From: Endomychus coccineus
Lineage: Eukaryota; Arthropoda; Insecta; Coleoptera; Endomychidae
Length of the DNA stretch: 64,000 nucleotides
NCBI GenBank assembly: GCA_958510875.1
Contig: OY294068.1
Location: 200,309,997 to 200,373,996, forward strand
Direction: 5' to 3'
Positions within the stretch are counted from its first letter, which is position 1. Each line of letters begins with the position of its first letter. The position numbers and the translations under genes are program-made. Under the pieces are notes generated by a model that saw only the letters and a program-made list of their open reading frames with translations, had not been told where the DNA came from and made no database searches. Of this stretch, positions 34,300 through 46,200 are shown piece by piece.

Positions 34300-34535
34300 T
34301 GTTCTACATGCGTCTTTATAATGTACAAAGTATATTTTAGGTGGAATGCTCAAATAGTAATATTTCTAACAAGATCAGACGACCTTTTCCTATTACCTCA
34401 TAAACACTTAGTTTTAAGAAATCCCGGCTTAGACATAATACGTCTTCTGATGATGGTTGTGAGACCCAAACGTACGTAAAAAGGAAAATAATAAGCATAT
34501 GTGTTAGTGTGAACTATTTCTCGAGAATTTATATA
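34300..34535 (+). mobile_element. PLE 3' terminal fragment
   Basis: Matches the PLE 3' UTR and terminal block (GCGTCTTTATAATG, GGAATGCTCAAATAGTAA, then the hammerhead region and GTGTTAGTGTGAACTATTTC). No coding sequence is left. Its 3' end lies directly at the left side of an LTR, which suggests insertion into or beside that LTR. Confidence 0.75.
34441..34484 (+). ncRNA. Dead hammerhead-like motif
   Basis: CTGATGA (34447-34453) and stem III are kept, but the core GAAA is CAAA (34467-34470) and the 3' side of stem I is lost (AAAAGG for AAGACG). The conserved core G is essential in hammerheads, so this copy should be inactive. Confidence 0.6.
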
Positions 34536-34539
34536 AAAT

Positions 34540-34984
34540 TTCTTTAACTTAGTTGATTTAGTTTCTCTAGGTAATCTTATTTAACTTTAGGTTTCATTCT
34601 TAGTTTATTCTTATTAGTAATTTTATAATATAAGCAATCAAGTTAGTTATAATATTCTTTTTTATTGTCTTAATTATCTTTTAATTGTTGTTTATTAAAT
34701 ATTTTATTATTGTTGAATTCGAGTTTCTCTGATTAAAACTGGCGTTTATTCCTCCACTTACATTCGTGTTTAAATCCATGTATCTAGTGAAATAAAAAGG
34801 GTAAGTGTCAATGATATTTTTCACATTTGCTCTGGCTAACCAATGATTGAATCAAACACCAACGTGACATGGTTCTCTAAATTAATTGGTCACACTGTAA
34901 ATAACTAAATATTGGTAAATAGGGATAATGTAAATTTCTTGAGTAAAGTTTTATAGAGTTTCATAGAGAGAAAACCATGTTACA
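34540..34984 (+). mobile_element. Solo LTR, same family as the one at 39.4-42.4 kb
   Basis: Aligns by eye with 39430-39800 plus 42382-42433: GATTAAAACTGGCGTTTA, CACATTTGCTCTGGCTAA, CATGGTTCTCTAA, GGTCACACTGTAAATAA, and the end TTTCATAGAGAG...CCATGTTACA. No primer-binding site follows, so it is a solo or 3' LTR. The left boundary is hidden by the PLE fragment. Confidence 0.65.
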
Positions 34985-35892
34985 GCCCAAATACGCGTCT
35001 CTAATTCCAGAAAAGCTTGTAAAATGCCCGTCAAAAAGTTCATAGATCTTGATGTTAAATTATTACAATACACCATGGACAGGTAATATATGACGGCAGA
35101 CAGTCTATTATAAATCGAAACTCATATCCTGCGGCTGATATATTTCATTTCTGCTTCTTACACTCGCTGCTCCTAGAGCCCCATCATTTAGCCCACGCGT
35201 TCATTCTTCGGAACGTTAAACAAGACGCGGTTGATCCTTGTGGATTTCGCTCGCCGCGTCGCTACTAAAGCCTTCTAGTGCGCCGGAAATCAGCCTCGTA
35301 AAACTAATGTTTAATGTGAGACGAGTCGTAATTGACGGCAACTTCAAATCTTTCACATATACGCAAACCCATAAACAGGTTTTATTTAAGGAATTTCGTC
35401 GGTTTATTCGATTCACATAATGCGTTTTATCTCGGCAAACCGGCGCTGCAGTTCTCTTGTATTATTTTATTAGACCTTACGTAGCCACGGAAACGAATGA
35501 AGACATCGAGGTGAATAATTCAACTGTTCGGGCTTTCGAAGAAGTAAAAACGAATGGAACGAAATAATTTCATGTCACATTGCTTTAAACGATAAACTGC
35601 ACATGAAACACAAATTTAAACCGGAATAATTACACTCGAAGACGAAAATGTTGCATATTTCATCTGTAAGACTTCAAACTTGAACTTGGTGATACTCTCG
35701 TTTCATTTAATGTTGTTTCACTATTTACAAATACTCCAATCTCTGAGTCGATAAACATTCTGAAGAAATGGTTTTCAAATATTAATATCCCCGGTAGAAA
35801 TTGCAGAGAATACGTGATCCTTACATCTTCATGTATGGAGCAAAAATTGCCATTATGCATAATTGATAAAAAAACAAGATAATAAGTTCAAT
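34985..35892. other. No gene seen; less AT-rich stretch at 35160-35560
   Basis: The stretch 35160-35560 is more even in composition than its surroundings and could be conserved non-coding sequence, but no exon or repeat was recognised. Confidence 0.35.
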
Positions 35893-36230
35893 GGTGGAAA
35901 CCATTGTGCTTTGTGATAATTAATCATATTGATATAATAAAATATAACTCATTTACTTTGTTTTTTACTACATATATTGTCATCTTCAAAGGATACTAAT
36001 GTATGAAAATATGAATAATCTTTTCTATTTATGTAACACAGGTAACAAGTGGGTTCCGGTTGAAGAAATACATTGTTAGAATAGTATAATTGGAATTGGA
36101 TAATGAGGTAGAGTTAATATTGTGCTAAGGAGATTTTGATGTGGAGGTATACTAGGAAGGCACAAGAGGATTATGGGAAATTTTACGTTATCAAGACATC
36201 AAATAGAATGCTGTAGTACACATCTAAAAA

Positions 36231-36740
36231 AAACCTAGAGTGCTTAGGTATTCGTTCAAATTTAAATAAATTAGTAGACAGGAAAATAGAAATCGAAGTA
36301 ACTGATGAATTCTCTGAAGAAGCAGATATTAACGAACGTTGGGGTTCCACAAGGACTAATTCTAGGATATTAGTTATTCATCCTTTCTATTTATCATTAT
36401 GACATTTGATCTCTTTTCTCTTTAGAAGTTAAACGTTTTCGAAGGTACGGACGACTTTATGATTGTTGTTTCTGTAGAAAGTATTGAAGAACTAAAAAGA
36501 ATAATTGACATTTTCATTCATCGAGTTACTGAATGAATTTGAGTAAAACTGAGAGCAATAAGGGTATTTTTGAATAAATTAGTACGCAGAATAATAACAG
36601 TCAAAGTAACTATTAAATTCTCCGAAGAAACAGCCATTGACGTTGGTGTTCCACGAGGATCAATATTAGGAATTTGTTATTCATTTTTTCTATTGATCAT
36701 AATTATACTTGAACTCTTTTCTCTGGGCTAGATAAAAGTT
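36231..36740 (+). pseudogene. Two LINE reverse transcriptase fragments in tandem
   Basis: Two similar segments each carry the RT motif before the palm: FLNKLVRRIITVKVT...SEETAIDVGVPRGSILG in the second (36560-36690), and a more damaged version (SEEADIN...GVPQGLILG across a frame change) in the first (36250-36380). In LINEs this VPQGS(I/V)LGP motif precedes the catalytic FADD. The duplication suggests two separate insertions or a local tandem duplication. Both are broken. Confidence 0.65.
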
Positions 36741-36789
36741 GAAGATTAGCTTTCGAGAATTGCAGACATTTTATCGAAACATAATCTAA

Positions 36790-37740
36790 AAGTTATCTTC
36801 AAACCCCAAAATATATTTTGCTATTTTTTGTTTAATGCTGAAGATAGAACAAATAAACCTGGAGTATATAAATTAACCTGTTCAGAGTGTGATAACTTTT
36901 ACATCGGTAGATCTAGTGATAATATAGAAATTAGATATAAGGAACAACGTTCGATCTTTTAAACTTAATAGAACCGATTCATCTTTCTCTAACCATACTT
37001 TAGAAACATAATATATGGTATCCTTGTATATGGTGGCTCATACAGTTTGAACACTGTTTTTATTGTACAGAAAAGAGTTTTAAGAGTGATTCTGAAACTA
37101 AGTCAGCAAGAGTCATGTATAGGCTAATTTAAGCAAAACAATATTTTAACAAAGAGTGCGATGTATATTAAAGAGTGCCTAATTCATCTATTTAAAAACA
37201 AAACAAATTTCAGAAACTTCGAATCCAAACATAATTACCAAATTAGAAACCCAACCTACCTACCTATATCCCAAACACAGGTTGGACATTACAGACAAAA
37301 AAGGTAGAATACGGGAGTGTGAAATTTTTTAATAAGCTGCCAAAGATCTTAAAATCTGAAGTTAATGCTCATAGACTTAGAGCCATACACAGTAAATGAA
37401 TACATAAATAGCAATTTTGCATAATAAGTATATGTCCAAATCGATGTTGTTTTAGGATTAAGGTAATTCTTTTACGTGACACTATTTCACCATCCATCAT
37501 CATTGTTTGTGTATCTATATGTTCCATGTATACTGTTTGTATTGAGAGGATCTGTGAAATAAAGACCATTTATATTCTATTCTATTCTAAAAAAACAGAG
37601 CACAATTCTCCAAATTTAGATAAGGTTAAAATTTTACATAACCAGAGTAGAGAATTCAAATTAAATACACTAGAATCAATAGAAATTTTCAAAGGTATTA
37701 AAAATAATGACAATACAATTTTAAACGATCAATTAGATGT
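36790..37740 (+). pseudogene. PLE GIY-YIG endonuclease split by a LINE insertion
   Basis: The first part reads NKPGVYKLTCSECDNFYIGR (36860-36920) followed by a degenerate EQRSIF and RTDSSFSNHTLET. The second part (37590-37720) reads EHNSPNLDKVKILHNQSREF, then NTLESIEIFKGIKNNDNTIL and NDQLD. The host reading resumes exactly where it broke off, so the 570-bp LINE fragment is an insertion. AAACA-type direct repeats flank it. The catalytic Y/YIG and Arg region is mostly intact, but a frame break follows. Confidence 0.8.
37012..37585 (+). pseudogene. LINE 3' end inserted in PLE endonuclease
   Basis: Reads, over frame changes, SLNTVFIVQKRVLRVILK (near 37045), KQNNILTKSAMYIKECLIHL, then NPTYLPIPKHRLDITDKK and FFNKLPKILKSEVNAHRLRA. 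This is the typical C-terminus of Jockey-like LINEs. The 3' end is a simple repeat tail (TATTCTATTCTATTCTA) rather than poly(A). Target duplication about 5-6 bp (GAAACA / AAAACA). Confidence 0.8.
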
Positions 37741-38149
37741 GATAATCCTCTTGTGCCTTCCTAGTATACTTCTGCATTAAAATTTCCTTATCACAATATT
37801 AACTCTCGATCAATATCCAATTTCAATTATTTTATTCTAACAAACGTATTTCCTCGACAGGAACCACACTTGTTACCTGTGTCTTATATTCAACCATAAA
37901 TAGCCAAGATTATTCATATTTTCATAGTGTCGAAACTATAGTCACGATTTGTTTCTATAATATATGTGATAAAAAAAGTAAAAGTGTTTTATTTTATTAT
38001 ATCAAGATGATAAATTAACAGCTTTCACCATGATTATTTGGAATGGATGTAATTGAAATGAATTATACGATGGAATAGTAGACTTCGGGTTCAGTTTCTG
38101 TAAACATGAATTTCATCCGGTCTCGGCGTGTGTTGACAGTCTCAATTTT

Positions 38150-38335
38150 CAAGATGTGCCGCTCTGACTAAACGGCCAGGCCGTTATTTTCGAACGCAAA
38201 CAATACAATTGAAGTAGTGGCGGCGGCAGCAAGATCGAATCAAACATGTTCTTCGTTTCGAGTTTGTTTTTACGTTTTCGAACGGAAACAGTAAGAAAAG
38301 TGAGGTTCATCTCTCATTGGGACTTTAAAGTTCGC
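38150..38335 (+). other. Possible first exon of an unrecognised gene
   Basis: A more GC-rich segment, containing GGCGGCGGCAGCAAGATCG and an ATG at 38246 in a fair context, is open until a consensus donor (CGC|GTAAGT at 38336). The encoded 30 residues start MFFVSSLFLRFRTETV. I do not recognise it, and no following exon was found. Confidence 0.2.
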
Positions 38336-38341
38336 GTAAGT

Positions 38342-39420
38342 AATTTTGAAACTGGAAGAATTGACGTAGGTTGCTACCAGAACTTGCCTTATAATAAATC
38401 TTTGAATAACGAACAGAAATCTTATCTAACTTTTTTATAATGGCAATTTTGTTCAGATCTCTTCCGACTTTTTTCATTCATTTTACAGCTTTGAAGCTTA
38501 CATGCTATTATAAGCACAAATCTACCGTGGGAAAGCGCACGTTCCCCGTTCGCTGTAGATGATATATGCAACAAACATTGAACAGTCTTTGAAGTTCTTT
38601 ATTTACGAATACAGAGTTATAGACGAGGTTTATCAGATCAAGCAAATGTTCGAAATATCCTCATTTTTAGTTCCTATTTGAAGAGAGAACGTTCTGTTGA
38701 GAGTTATTTTTATTTTTATGGCAGTAGAAATACACAAACCTACAATTTGATATTTTAATAAGGGTTTAGTACAGTTATTCCAATATTCAAAACAAAATCA
38801 TTTTTGGAAAATTTAAATCAATGTAAAATTAAAATCTCCAAAAGCAAAGTAACAAGAACATCTAGGAGTTGCCGGATGTTTTCTGCTTGGTATCAATAGC
38901 AAATGTAGCATGAGAAAAGGGAAAGAATTTCTGAAATGAATATAAGACAATTCACATTCGCTTCAAGGAGCTTGGTTGGATACCCTAACTGGCATGGTCA
39001 AGATGGCTTCAATGATTTCACGCAAGTTTCTTGTTCTAAAGGAAATCATAAATCGGTCAAGATGAATAACCAATACACGACGGAAAACGAATGCTAAGCT
39101 ATGATAAATGTTGATGTTAACCATTTGGAGTTGCTTAGGTAGTAGATTGTTTCAGAACCGTTGTTGAATATTTGAACGTTTCCGTTTCATAAGTTATATA
39201 ATTAATCAAAGTGTATCACACGTAAATCGGGACGAAATCTTATCATTAAAATTGTAATTAAATATAGTCTTGATTATAGTTGAAATAATTAGTAAAGAAG
39301 GAATTAGTTAGTAATATTCAGAAAAGGACCGATACTATTAGAAAACCACACCGAAAACATTCTGAATTAGAGGTTTCAAGAGAGGAAAAGAATAATTAAC
39401 TATCTTAGTGCTTATTGGTT
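38342..39420. other. No gene seen
   Basis: AT-rich intergenic sequence; the start of the LTR at about 39.4 kb is not sharply defined. Confidence 0.4.
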
Positions 39421-39800
39421 GAACAATTTGGGAATTTTCCCCCTAATTGTAGATTGGTTTTCGAGAAAAATGTTTATCTAGGTTTGTTTTATTTGAGTTT
39501 AGGTTTTGATCTTATTCTTTATTCTTATTAGTAAAAAAGTTAATATTCTTTCATTATCTATTGTCATTAATCATTGTTCTATTACTATCAATTTGAATGT
39601 AATCTTTATTATTAAATTTTATTGTCCTTGTTGGGTACGAGTTTATCTGATTAAAATTAGCGTTTACCCTTCGACTTACCTTCGAGTTTCACGTTTGTTC
39701 TGGCTAATCAATCTTTGGTTCAAACTCCAAAGTAACATGGTTTTCTAAGCGAAATGGCCACACTGTGAATAAATAAATAGATTGAGAAATATGATTAATA

Positions 39801-42381
39801 CTAGCAGACCCGGCCACGCGTTGCTGTGGCTAAGGTTTTTATTATATTACATAGTAGTAAATTATTCAAGGGAAACTGTAGGAGAACACCAGTCATGGGG
39901 ACTACCATGCTTTTTTACACAGATGCCATTTGTTAAAATACATGGCGACCGCCATCCCGCCATCATTGATTTTCTACTACCGTTGATATTGAGCAAAAAT
40001 CAATACAAAAGAAATAAATTTAAATTTTTTTATTTTTTGTATCCAAGTCTGTAACAAATGAGTACATTACAAAGTTGTTAATAAATAACACGTAACACTT
40101 AAACTTATTAATGAGGTAGGTAGGGCAGATAGTTTTAAATCTTTAACAATAATGTTTATTATTTTGAATTATAAATACTTTTAATTTTAATTTAATTTAA
40201 CACTAATCGGTGCACAATATTTTTGGTTAACCTGTCTTTAGCTAACACAAATAGATTTGACGGTTTTCCTACACGTGAACATGCAACGTATAGTTGCCCA
40301 TGAGAAAAACATGGATTTTCCAAATCTAAACCACAATTGGCCATTGTTTGGCCTTGAGACTTGTTTATAGACATGGCAAAAGCTAAACGAATTGGAAACT
40401 GTAACCTTTTGAAGGGTATCGTAGATTCTGATGGTATCATCGGAATACGTGGCAACAGGACCACTTCTCCTTTAAACTTTCCAGTTAAAATGGTAGCTTC
40501 AAGAATATTTCCGGTGATCTTTTTGATGACCAAACGCGTACCGTTTCATAATCGAGGTGGATTTAAATTACGCAGAAGAATAATAGGTGAACCAACCTTC
40601 AATCGAAGATTATGTGGTGGCATTCCAGGTATATCTAGTGAATTTAAAAATTCAATTGGAAAATTTACGCTATCATTTTCATCAACAACAGTGTCGATAG
40701 ATTTAAAAGACATCAGATCGCCTGGTAACAACTGTAGTATCTGGAAGTTAATTTAGTCAACATCAACATTTTTGGCTGCCAAAATAGCCCGATCACTGAG
40801 CCAATTATGATTCAAGTAATTACTCTGTATATCCGGAAAAATACTCTGAATCAATTCGTTTTTTCCCTGAAGAACAGTGCAGAAATTGTCCGGTAGTTTA
40901 ATGTATTGCGTATTTGATTGCAGTTCTATTTTACCGTTCCCAATATCTAGCAATTGTTCAGAAAATAATTGTGCTGATGGATCATTTTGCAATTGTACGC
41001 GCATATTTATGGTCATTCGAAGTGTTTCAACACTTCGCCATAAGAATGATCGTTTTAAACATGCATTAATCTCATCCGCGAAAGTAGAGCGAGGTATAAC
41101 CGGTAAGGTCTGTCGGAAATCACCAGACAAAAGTAAGATAGCACCACTGAAAAGTTTATCATTGCCGTTTAAATCTTGCATAGTTCTATGTAATGCTTCA
41201 AGTGAATATTTGTGAGCCATTGTGCACTCATCCCAAATTATGATTGAACTCTTCCGCAACACTGCAGCTAGTCCACTATTCTTTTTTATGTTACATATTG
41301 CGTTCGGTTTATTATGAATGTCCAAAGGCAGCTTGAATGTTGAATGTGCCGTTCGCCCACCATCTAGCAAAGTAGCCGCAATGCCTGACGATGCAACTGC
41401 CAAGGCGATTTTCCGTTGTGACCGTATTTTAGCAAGAATCAACGATATTAAAAATGTCTTACCGGTTCCACCTGGTGCGTCCAAGAAAAAAAAACCGCCT
41501 TGCTCAGCAGCAACAGTCAGCATAATCCGATCATAAATAATTTTTTGTTCTGCTGTCAGTAATGGACGTGCTATTATGACACATTGAAATGAGGAGTGCA
41601 AAATAATTTTTAATAGAGGTTGAATAAAAATAATGAAAAAAAAATATTTGTGCAATTATTGAAAAAGTGTAAGAAGCTTTGTACCGCTTTTTTATATGTA
41701 TATTAATTAACTTTTGATCCTGGAGCCTTGAGTACCTCATAATCATCAAAATACATATATCGTACATCGTGATTTGATGTGTAGCAAATATATAATAATA
41801 TAACTATGTGATAATACTTACATGTATATACTTTAATGTAAGATTGTTAAATAATGAAGCACTAATAATAAAAAAGCAACAAGAATTCAACTGTATTACT
41901 CTTACTATAATATGAATTCAATTTATAATTCAGTCTAAATAACACGTGGCCGGCTATGGTAATACCAAAAATTAAGAAAGTAAGAACAATTGAACTTCAC
42001 TGTATTGCGTTTACTACGAAATAAATTTAAATTATACTTTAGCCTCAGCAACACGTGGTGGTTATGCCATTAAATTGTAGCTTATGTAAAACGTTAGTAC
42101 TTTTAACACTGCGCCATCTGTTAGAATACTTACTCAATCCAGTCAACAGATACCGCCATCTGTTAGAATCGTTTGGGACTGACAGATAATTGTGACTGAC
42201 GAATAATCAACAAATAATTTGCAATAAAATAATATTGCGGCTATAAATTGAGATGTGAGCTATCCTATCTGTTAAGTTAGATCGAACTGCACACGGTGTG
42301 CAAATTTGATTGAAATCGGTTAAGTAGTTTAGGAGTCTATAGCGGACAAACAACGTGACACGTAATTTATATATATTAAGA
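39801..42381 (-). mobile_element. Helitron with exact ends, internally truncated
   Basis: Minus-strand Helitron. The 5' end is TCTTAATATATATAAATTAC at 42381, followed by the widespread insect start (CGTGTCACGTTGTTTGTCCG). The 3' end is a GC-rich hairpin, CAGCAACGCGTGGCCGGG, then TCTGCTAG ending at 39801. It sits between A (42382, minus strand) and T (39800), the canonical A|T target. Inside are only a broken helicase C-terminal two thirds, and a degenerate tandem duplication of about 110 bp near the 5' side (about 41880-42075). The Rep nuclease domain is missing, so it is non-autonomous. Confidence 0.94.
40192..41571 (-). pseudogene. Helitron Pif1-like helicase, two nonsense codons
   Basis: A single reading frame runs from about 41571 to the stop at 40192, broken only by TAA at 40753-40755 and TGA at 40546-40548. 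Motifs in order: Walker A GGTGKT (about 41472-41455), Walker B IIWDECTM (about 41232), LSGDFRQTLPV, then HNLRLKVGSPIILLRNLNP, the motif V-like INKSQGQT and the motif VI-like YVACSRV. These are the SF1 Pif1 signatures of Helitron helicases, which unwind DNA in rolling-circle transposition. The frame enters abruptly at ARPLLTAEQ, so the N-terminal helicase part and Rep domain are deleted. Confidence 0.93.
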
Positions 42382-42433
42382 TAAGTTCCTTAAGTAAAGA
42401 TTGAGAGTTTCATAGAGAGATTGCCATGTTACA

Positions 42434-43165
42434 ATTGGCGCAGTGACATTATAACAAGAATTTGCTGATTCTATCAGTAAATGAAACTATCCGGCAGAAA
42501 TTTATAACATATCTGAGTCTGGCAGATAGATTTGCGTTTCTACAGTTGGTAACGTGATTTTCTTATTTAATAGTAACAGCAGATTATGTTGGGGGGGCCA
42601 ACAAAAATTGGCGGATGCGCCAGTTTAGCATTAGAAGATAAATCATGACATCGATTACCCTCGTCTTCATAACTGGTTAATTCTAGAGTTTCACGATATC
42701 TTTATATCTGAAACACAAGGCGTATCATATGAATATTACGTTAGTGGCTACCAGATGACGAATTTTGTATAGTGTCATCACAATATATTATTAGCATGGT
42801 GACATGTAAAAGTCTCCTAATTGAACGATATATTTGGGACAATATCTCTAAAGCAACAATAATTGGGTGTATTCTGATGGTAATTCTCTTCTTTTCGTAA
42901 GTAGAGATATATTATAATCATACTTAGATATTCTCTTATATCAGAATGTAAGTCAAATTATCAATCTCGCGCCTCAGAAAAATATTGATTGAATTGTAGC
43001 AATGCACGCAAATCTCGTAATGTACATATACGTATCTCCTTTTTCACGTGAATAACTGGATCACTTTGGGTGCTACTCGAAAATTGAACTAGCTACAGTT
43101 GTTTTTTGTTGTTGCGAGATGTTTAAAACTCTTTATGGGCACCTTATGGTCCTGTTACATCCCAT
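42434..43165. other. LTR-element leader remnant, otherwise no gene
   Basis: Begins with the putative primer-binding site. A G-run with GGCCAACAAAAATTGGC at about 42592-42614 lies within. No gag-pol reading was found. Confidence 0.4.
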
Positions 43166-43169
43166 AAGT

Positions 43170-43430
43170 TAGTGTGTGAGTTCCCGAGTCCGAATTTTAA
43201 TCACCTCAGATTATCCCCCACTAAACACTCCACGTCGTGTGGTGGGTTCGATCCTGCAACCAGGGCATTCTCAATGACACTTGAGCTTGACGGCCCATTG
43301 TATCTTGCCTCACCACTTTCTCGGACCATCGGAAAAATTCCCGCGACCGGCAGCCATGTGATTAGAAGATCGATGCTTCTATCACTGATCTACCTGGCTT
43401 ACGGCGTTATTATGGTTACTATGGTGTTTT
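43170..43430 (-). repeat. SINE-like repeat with tRNA-Arg-like head
   Basis: On the minus strand, from about 43405 leftwards: AGGTAGATCAGTGATAGAAG (A-box-like D-arm), GATCTTCTAATCA (an anticodon arm like tRNA-Arg TCT), then GGTCGCGGGAATTTTTCC (degenerate B box/T-arm). A non-tRNA body of about 150 bp follows, which itself contains GGATCGAACCCACC. No poly(A) or clear target duplication was found, and no second copy lies in the window to confirm the family. Confidence 0.45.
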
Positions 43431-43434
43431 GAGT

Positions 43435-45060
43435 TGTAGGTTGCAGATTCAATACTAATAATTGTATATGTTAAGTTCTGAGTTTTAGCATCTCAAATTA
43501 AATATTGATATTAGTCCTCGGCTATTTCAAGATAGATTAAGCCAATTAATGTTTGATAAAGCAATATGGTACAAGTGTATCCGCAAGACGGTATAAGATT
43601 CCTTCAACCAGTCGACCAGATAAAAATAGAGCGTACTCCAAGGAGCCGACCAGTGACATTTTAAGGTGTATTATCTAAGTGTAGTGTACCAAATTTGGTC
43701 AAAATAGCCTGATCGAATGTCAAAATTCCCAAATTGATTGGTAGAAAGCCTGTTGTAGCAATACCCCATTTGAATGGATGCTCCAATAAAAACAATTTTA
43801 ACCGAACACAGAAAAGTGTATTTATACACAAAGGACAGGGGCAGACTTATCTTCAACATGGGGCTTCGAGTGAATGTTTGTCAAAGCTGCAGTATCCCTT
43901 GAATTTTGCAACAGCATCGATCGCGAAAGGGCCATTTAAAATTAATTGTCACCTTGCCAGTGTTATTTCGGCTCGGCGTAATGGAACGTGAAAGGGTAAA
44001 ATCATGTTTTAATGATTAATGATTCGTTTGGAAAGCACACACAGACGGATTTGTGCTAGCACTTAATGTTGTTTTCACTGTAGAGCGCACTTTGATCCTT
44101 TGATCGGATTGAATACAAATTCGAAGTCGATTCTTAACTAAAAACTGGGGAAGACGTGAGAATTCCGGCAGCAGAACGACTCTATACGTTGGTAAATGCT
44201 GGAATATAGGAAACTCGATCGTTGTCTCGCCGCAACGGAATTTGTGAAATTGTTTTACATGTTTAAAATATACCGGGTCGCGGTATATACGGCTACGTCT
44301 TCTTTTCGTGGAAAGTCATTTCAATATTTCCATTCAGACCAGTTTCCAATTACATGCCACGACGCTCTCTTTGTAATTTTCCACCGCCATCCGGTTAATG
44401 GAAAATTAAACACATATAACGTCCTAGAATTTGCATAGGTATAGCATAAAAGCTTTCCTCATATTTCTTTTGTCACAAGAGAAAATAAAGTGCACCAGTA
44501 CGAGTCAATTATTGATTTCAAGGAACTAGTTCTGGTTGACATCCTAAGTTAATTGGATTCTACTATTGTAACCTAACATATTTCTTGAAAACGATTTCCA
44601 TGATATATCTAATTCAAAGAGGAGTTTTTCGGCGGAGCTTTTTAACGCAGACCTTGGGATGGGCAGCCAGCATAGGAAAGTCGACCGATACGTCGATGCG
44701 TGAACGTCTTAGAGTCGTTCGAATAACAGACTTTTTCTTGTCGCTTTTGAATACGATATCGCTGGTCAGTTTTGTTGGAAAACTAGATCAACAACTTTAG
44801 TCTCCTTGTACTCGATTATTTTAAAATACATGTCGCTAAACAGAGATATACAAACGTGTCGATTTATAGGGTGGAATAGCAGCGACGATAAGATCCTGAA
44901 AATCAACTCACCTCATGGCCTCATTGCAAATTATTGATAGGCATCGCGAAAGCAAATATGTCAATAAATAAATTCCAATATCTCCAAATGAATTGAATCC
45001 ATCTTTCACTGTTGTGGCAAAAACCGTGTGGATGCCTTGCCTCAAACGAATACCAATAGC
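43435..45060. other. No gene seen
   Basis: Intergenic. Open frames of 80-85 codons at 43734-43991 and 44196-44438 have no recognisable motifs. Confidence 0.4.
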
Positions 45061-45064
45061 GATG

Positions 45065-46200
45065 AAACCATAAATGATGACAAATTTTAAAAAATCCTAC
45101 ATTTGCCTAAGAGACATTATCAGAAATTTAATTGGTTCAATCTGTTATGATTGATATAACTTATACTCAAAATATCGCATATCATTTATCTAATAGCATA
45201 TCGAATCCCCGTTCGTTTTGGACTTTCGCCAAAGCAATAGGTAGACATTTTACTTCCAGTTCTGTTCCTCCCCTTACCAAAGATTATGGTACACTGACTA
45301 CTTTATCACAAGAAAAATCCAACCTTTTTGCTGGAATGTTTGTGTTAAATTCCACTTTAGAACCACAAGTGAAGCAGCCTCCTAATGTTGTTGACATCGA
45401 TAGCCATATGCCTGAAGAAATTGTCTTCCATCGGCACACAAATAAACGATCTCAATACCAAAAAGGTTAAGAGGCCAGACGGAATTCCAATTGTGGTTCT
45501 CGAGGAAGATGCGCCTAAATTAACACTAGTTTTCTGCAGGTTGTTTATCCTTTCATACAAACTTGGTGTGGTTCCTCCCAATTGGAAAATAGTTAGAGTC
45601 CAACTAACTAGTCATCCCTTCATTGCTAACCTCCAAAACCTACAAGAAACTATCAAAGTCCTCTTCCAACGTTCAACGTTCCGCCGTTGGCTCACATAGT
45701 GTTTTTCGAACATTATAAGTTTGCTTTTCTTGTAGTCAAAGAATATGAAAAAACTAAGTTCATATCCACAAAAGGGTTCAACCGATGGGCCAGTCAAAGA
45801 ACTAGGCACTTTAAGCAAAGTACAATCTACAACTTCAGCAGTGAATGCTCTAGTCAGCTAGATGCATTTGAGAATGAAGAAAATTTCGCGATCTGACTAA
45901 GGCTCTTGACTGGGTTTCAAATTACTTATTATTGAGTACCTACACATAGTCGTTATGAATTTTCTAGGGGGGCGGTGTCCTTACTACTGTCATATTTTCA
46001 ATATAGACATCAATTGGTATCAGTAAATAACGTTAGATCAGAATTAGTGCCAGTTAATCTGGGTGTTCCTCAAGGACAGTCAAGGGACCAATTCTTTTTT
46101 AAATCTTTAAAATCAATTTTCCACCAAACCATTCAGGAGTGAAATATTATTTTGTTAGCGGATGATGCGACGATGATAGTAAGCTAAAGCTACAGTTAAC
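45065..46200 (+). pseudogene. Jockey-like LINE, RT N-terminal part
   Basis: The reading starts in the linker before RT (SNSISNPRSFWTFAKAIGRH, PPLTKDYGTL, EKSNLFAGMFVLNSTLE) and, after a frameshift near 45430, enters the RT fingers: INDLNTKKVKRPDGIPIVVL, then LFILSYKLGVVPPNWKIVRV. After a damaged stretch it ends with NLGVPQGQSR (near 46055), the motif before the catalytic Asp pair. This order and wording are typical for Jockey-family LINEs of insects. Several stops and frame changes; the catalytic FADD part survives only as a trace (LADDAT near 46160). Confidence 0.8.

Larger units (their letters stand above)
35893..38035. mobile_element. PLE-related composite with 290-bp inverted arms
   Basis: Left arm 35893-36180 and right arm 37737-38035 are inverted copies of each other (for example TATGAAAATATGAATAATC, CACAGGTAACAAGTG, TATACTAGGAAGGCACAAGA and GGATTAT). 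Between them lie LINE RT fragments (36231-36740), the start of a GIY-YIG endonuclease (36790-37010), an inserted LINE 3' end (37012-37585) and the rest of the endonuclease (37586-37740). The arms probably are the inverted terminal repeats of the PLE that encoded the endonuclease. Confidence 0.75.
39421..42433 (+). mobile_element. Gypsy-like LTR, interrupted by a Helitron
   Basis: The LTR matches 34540-34984 and ends CCATGTTACA at 42433. ATTGGCGCAGTGACATT follows immediately, which resembles the tRNA-Ser primer-binding site (TGGCGCAGT) of 17.6/297-type Ty3/gypsy elements. This would therefore be a 5' LTR whose internal region has been lost; no gag or pol was seen to the right. The Helitron at 39801-42381 splits it. 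The left edge is uncertain. Confidence 0.62.

Noticed and set aside
43734..44438. Two open frames of 80-85 codons as possible small genes
   Set aside because: No motif, no splice or promoter support, and codon use looks random.
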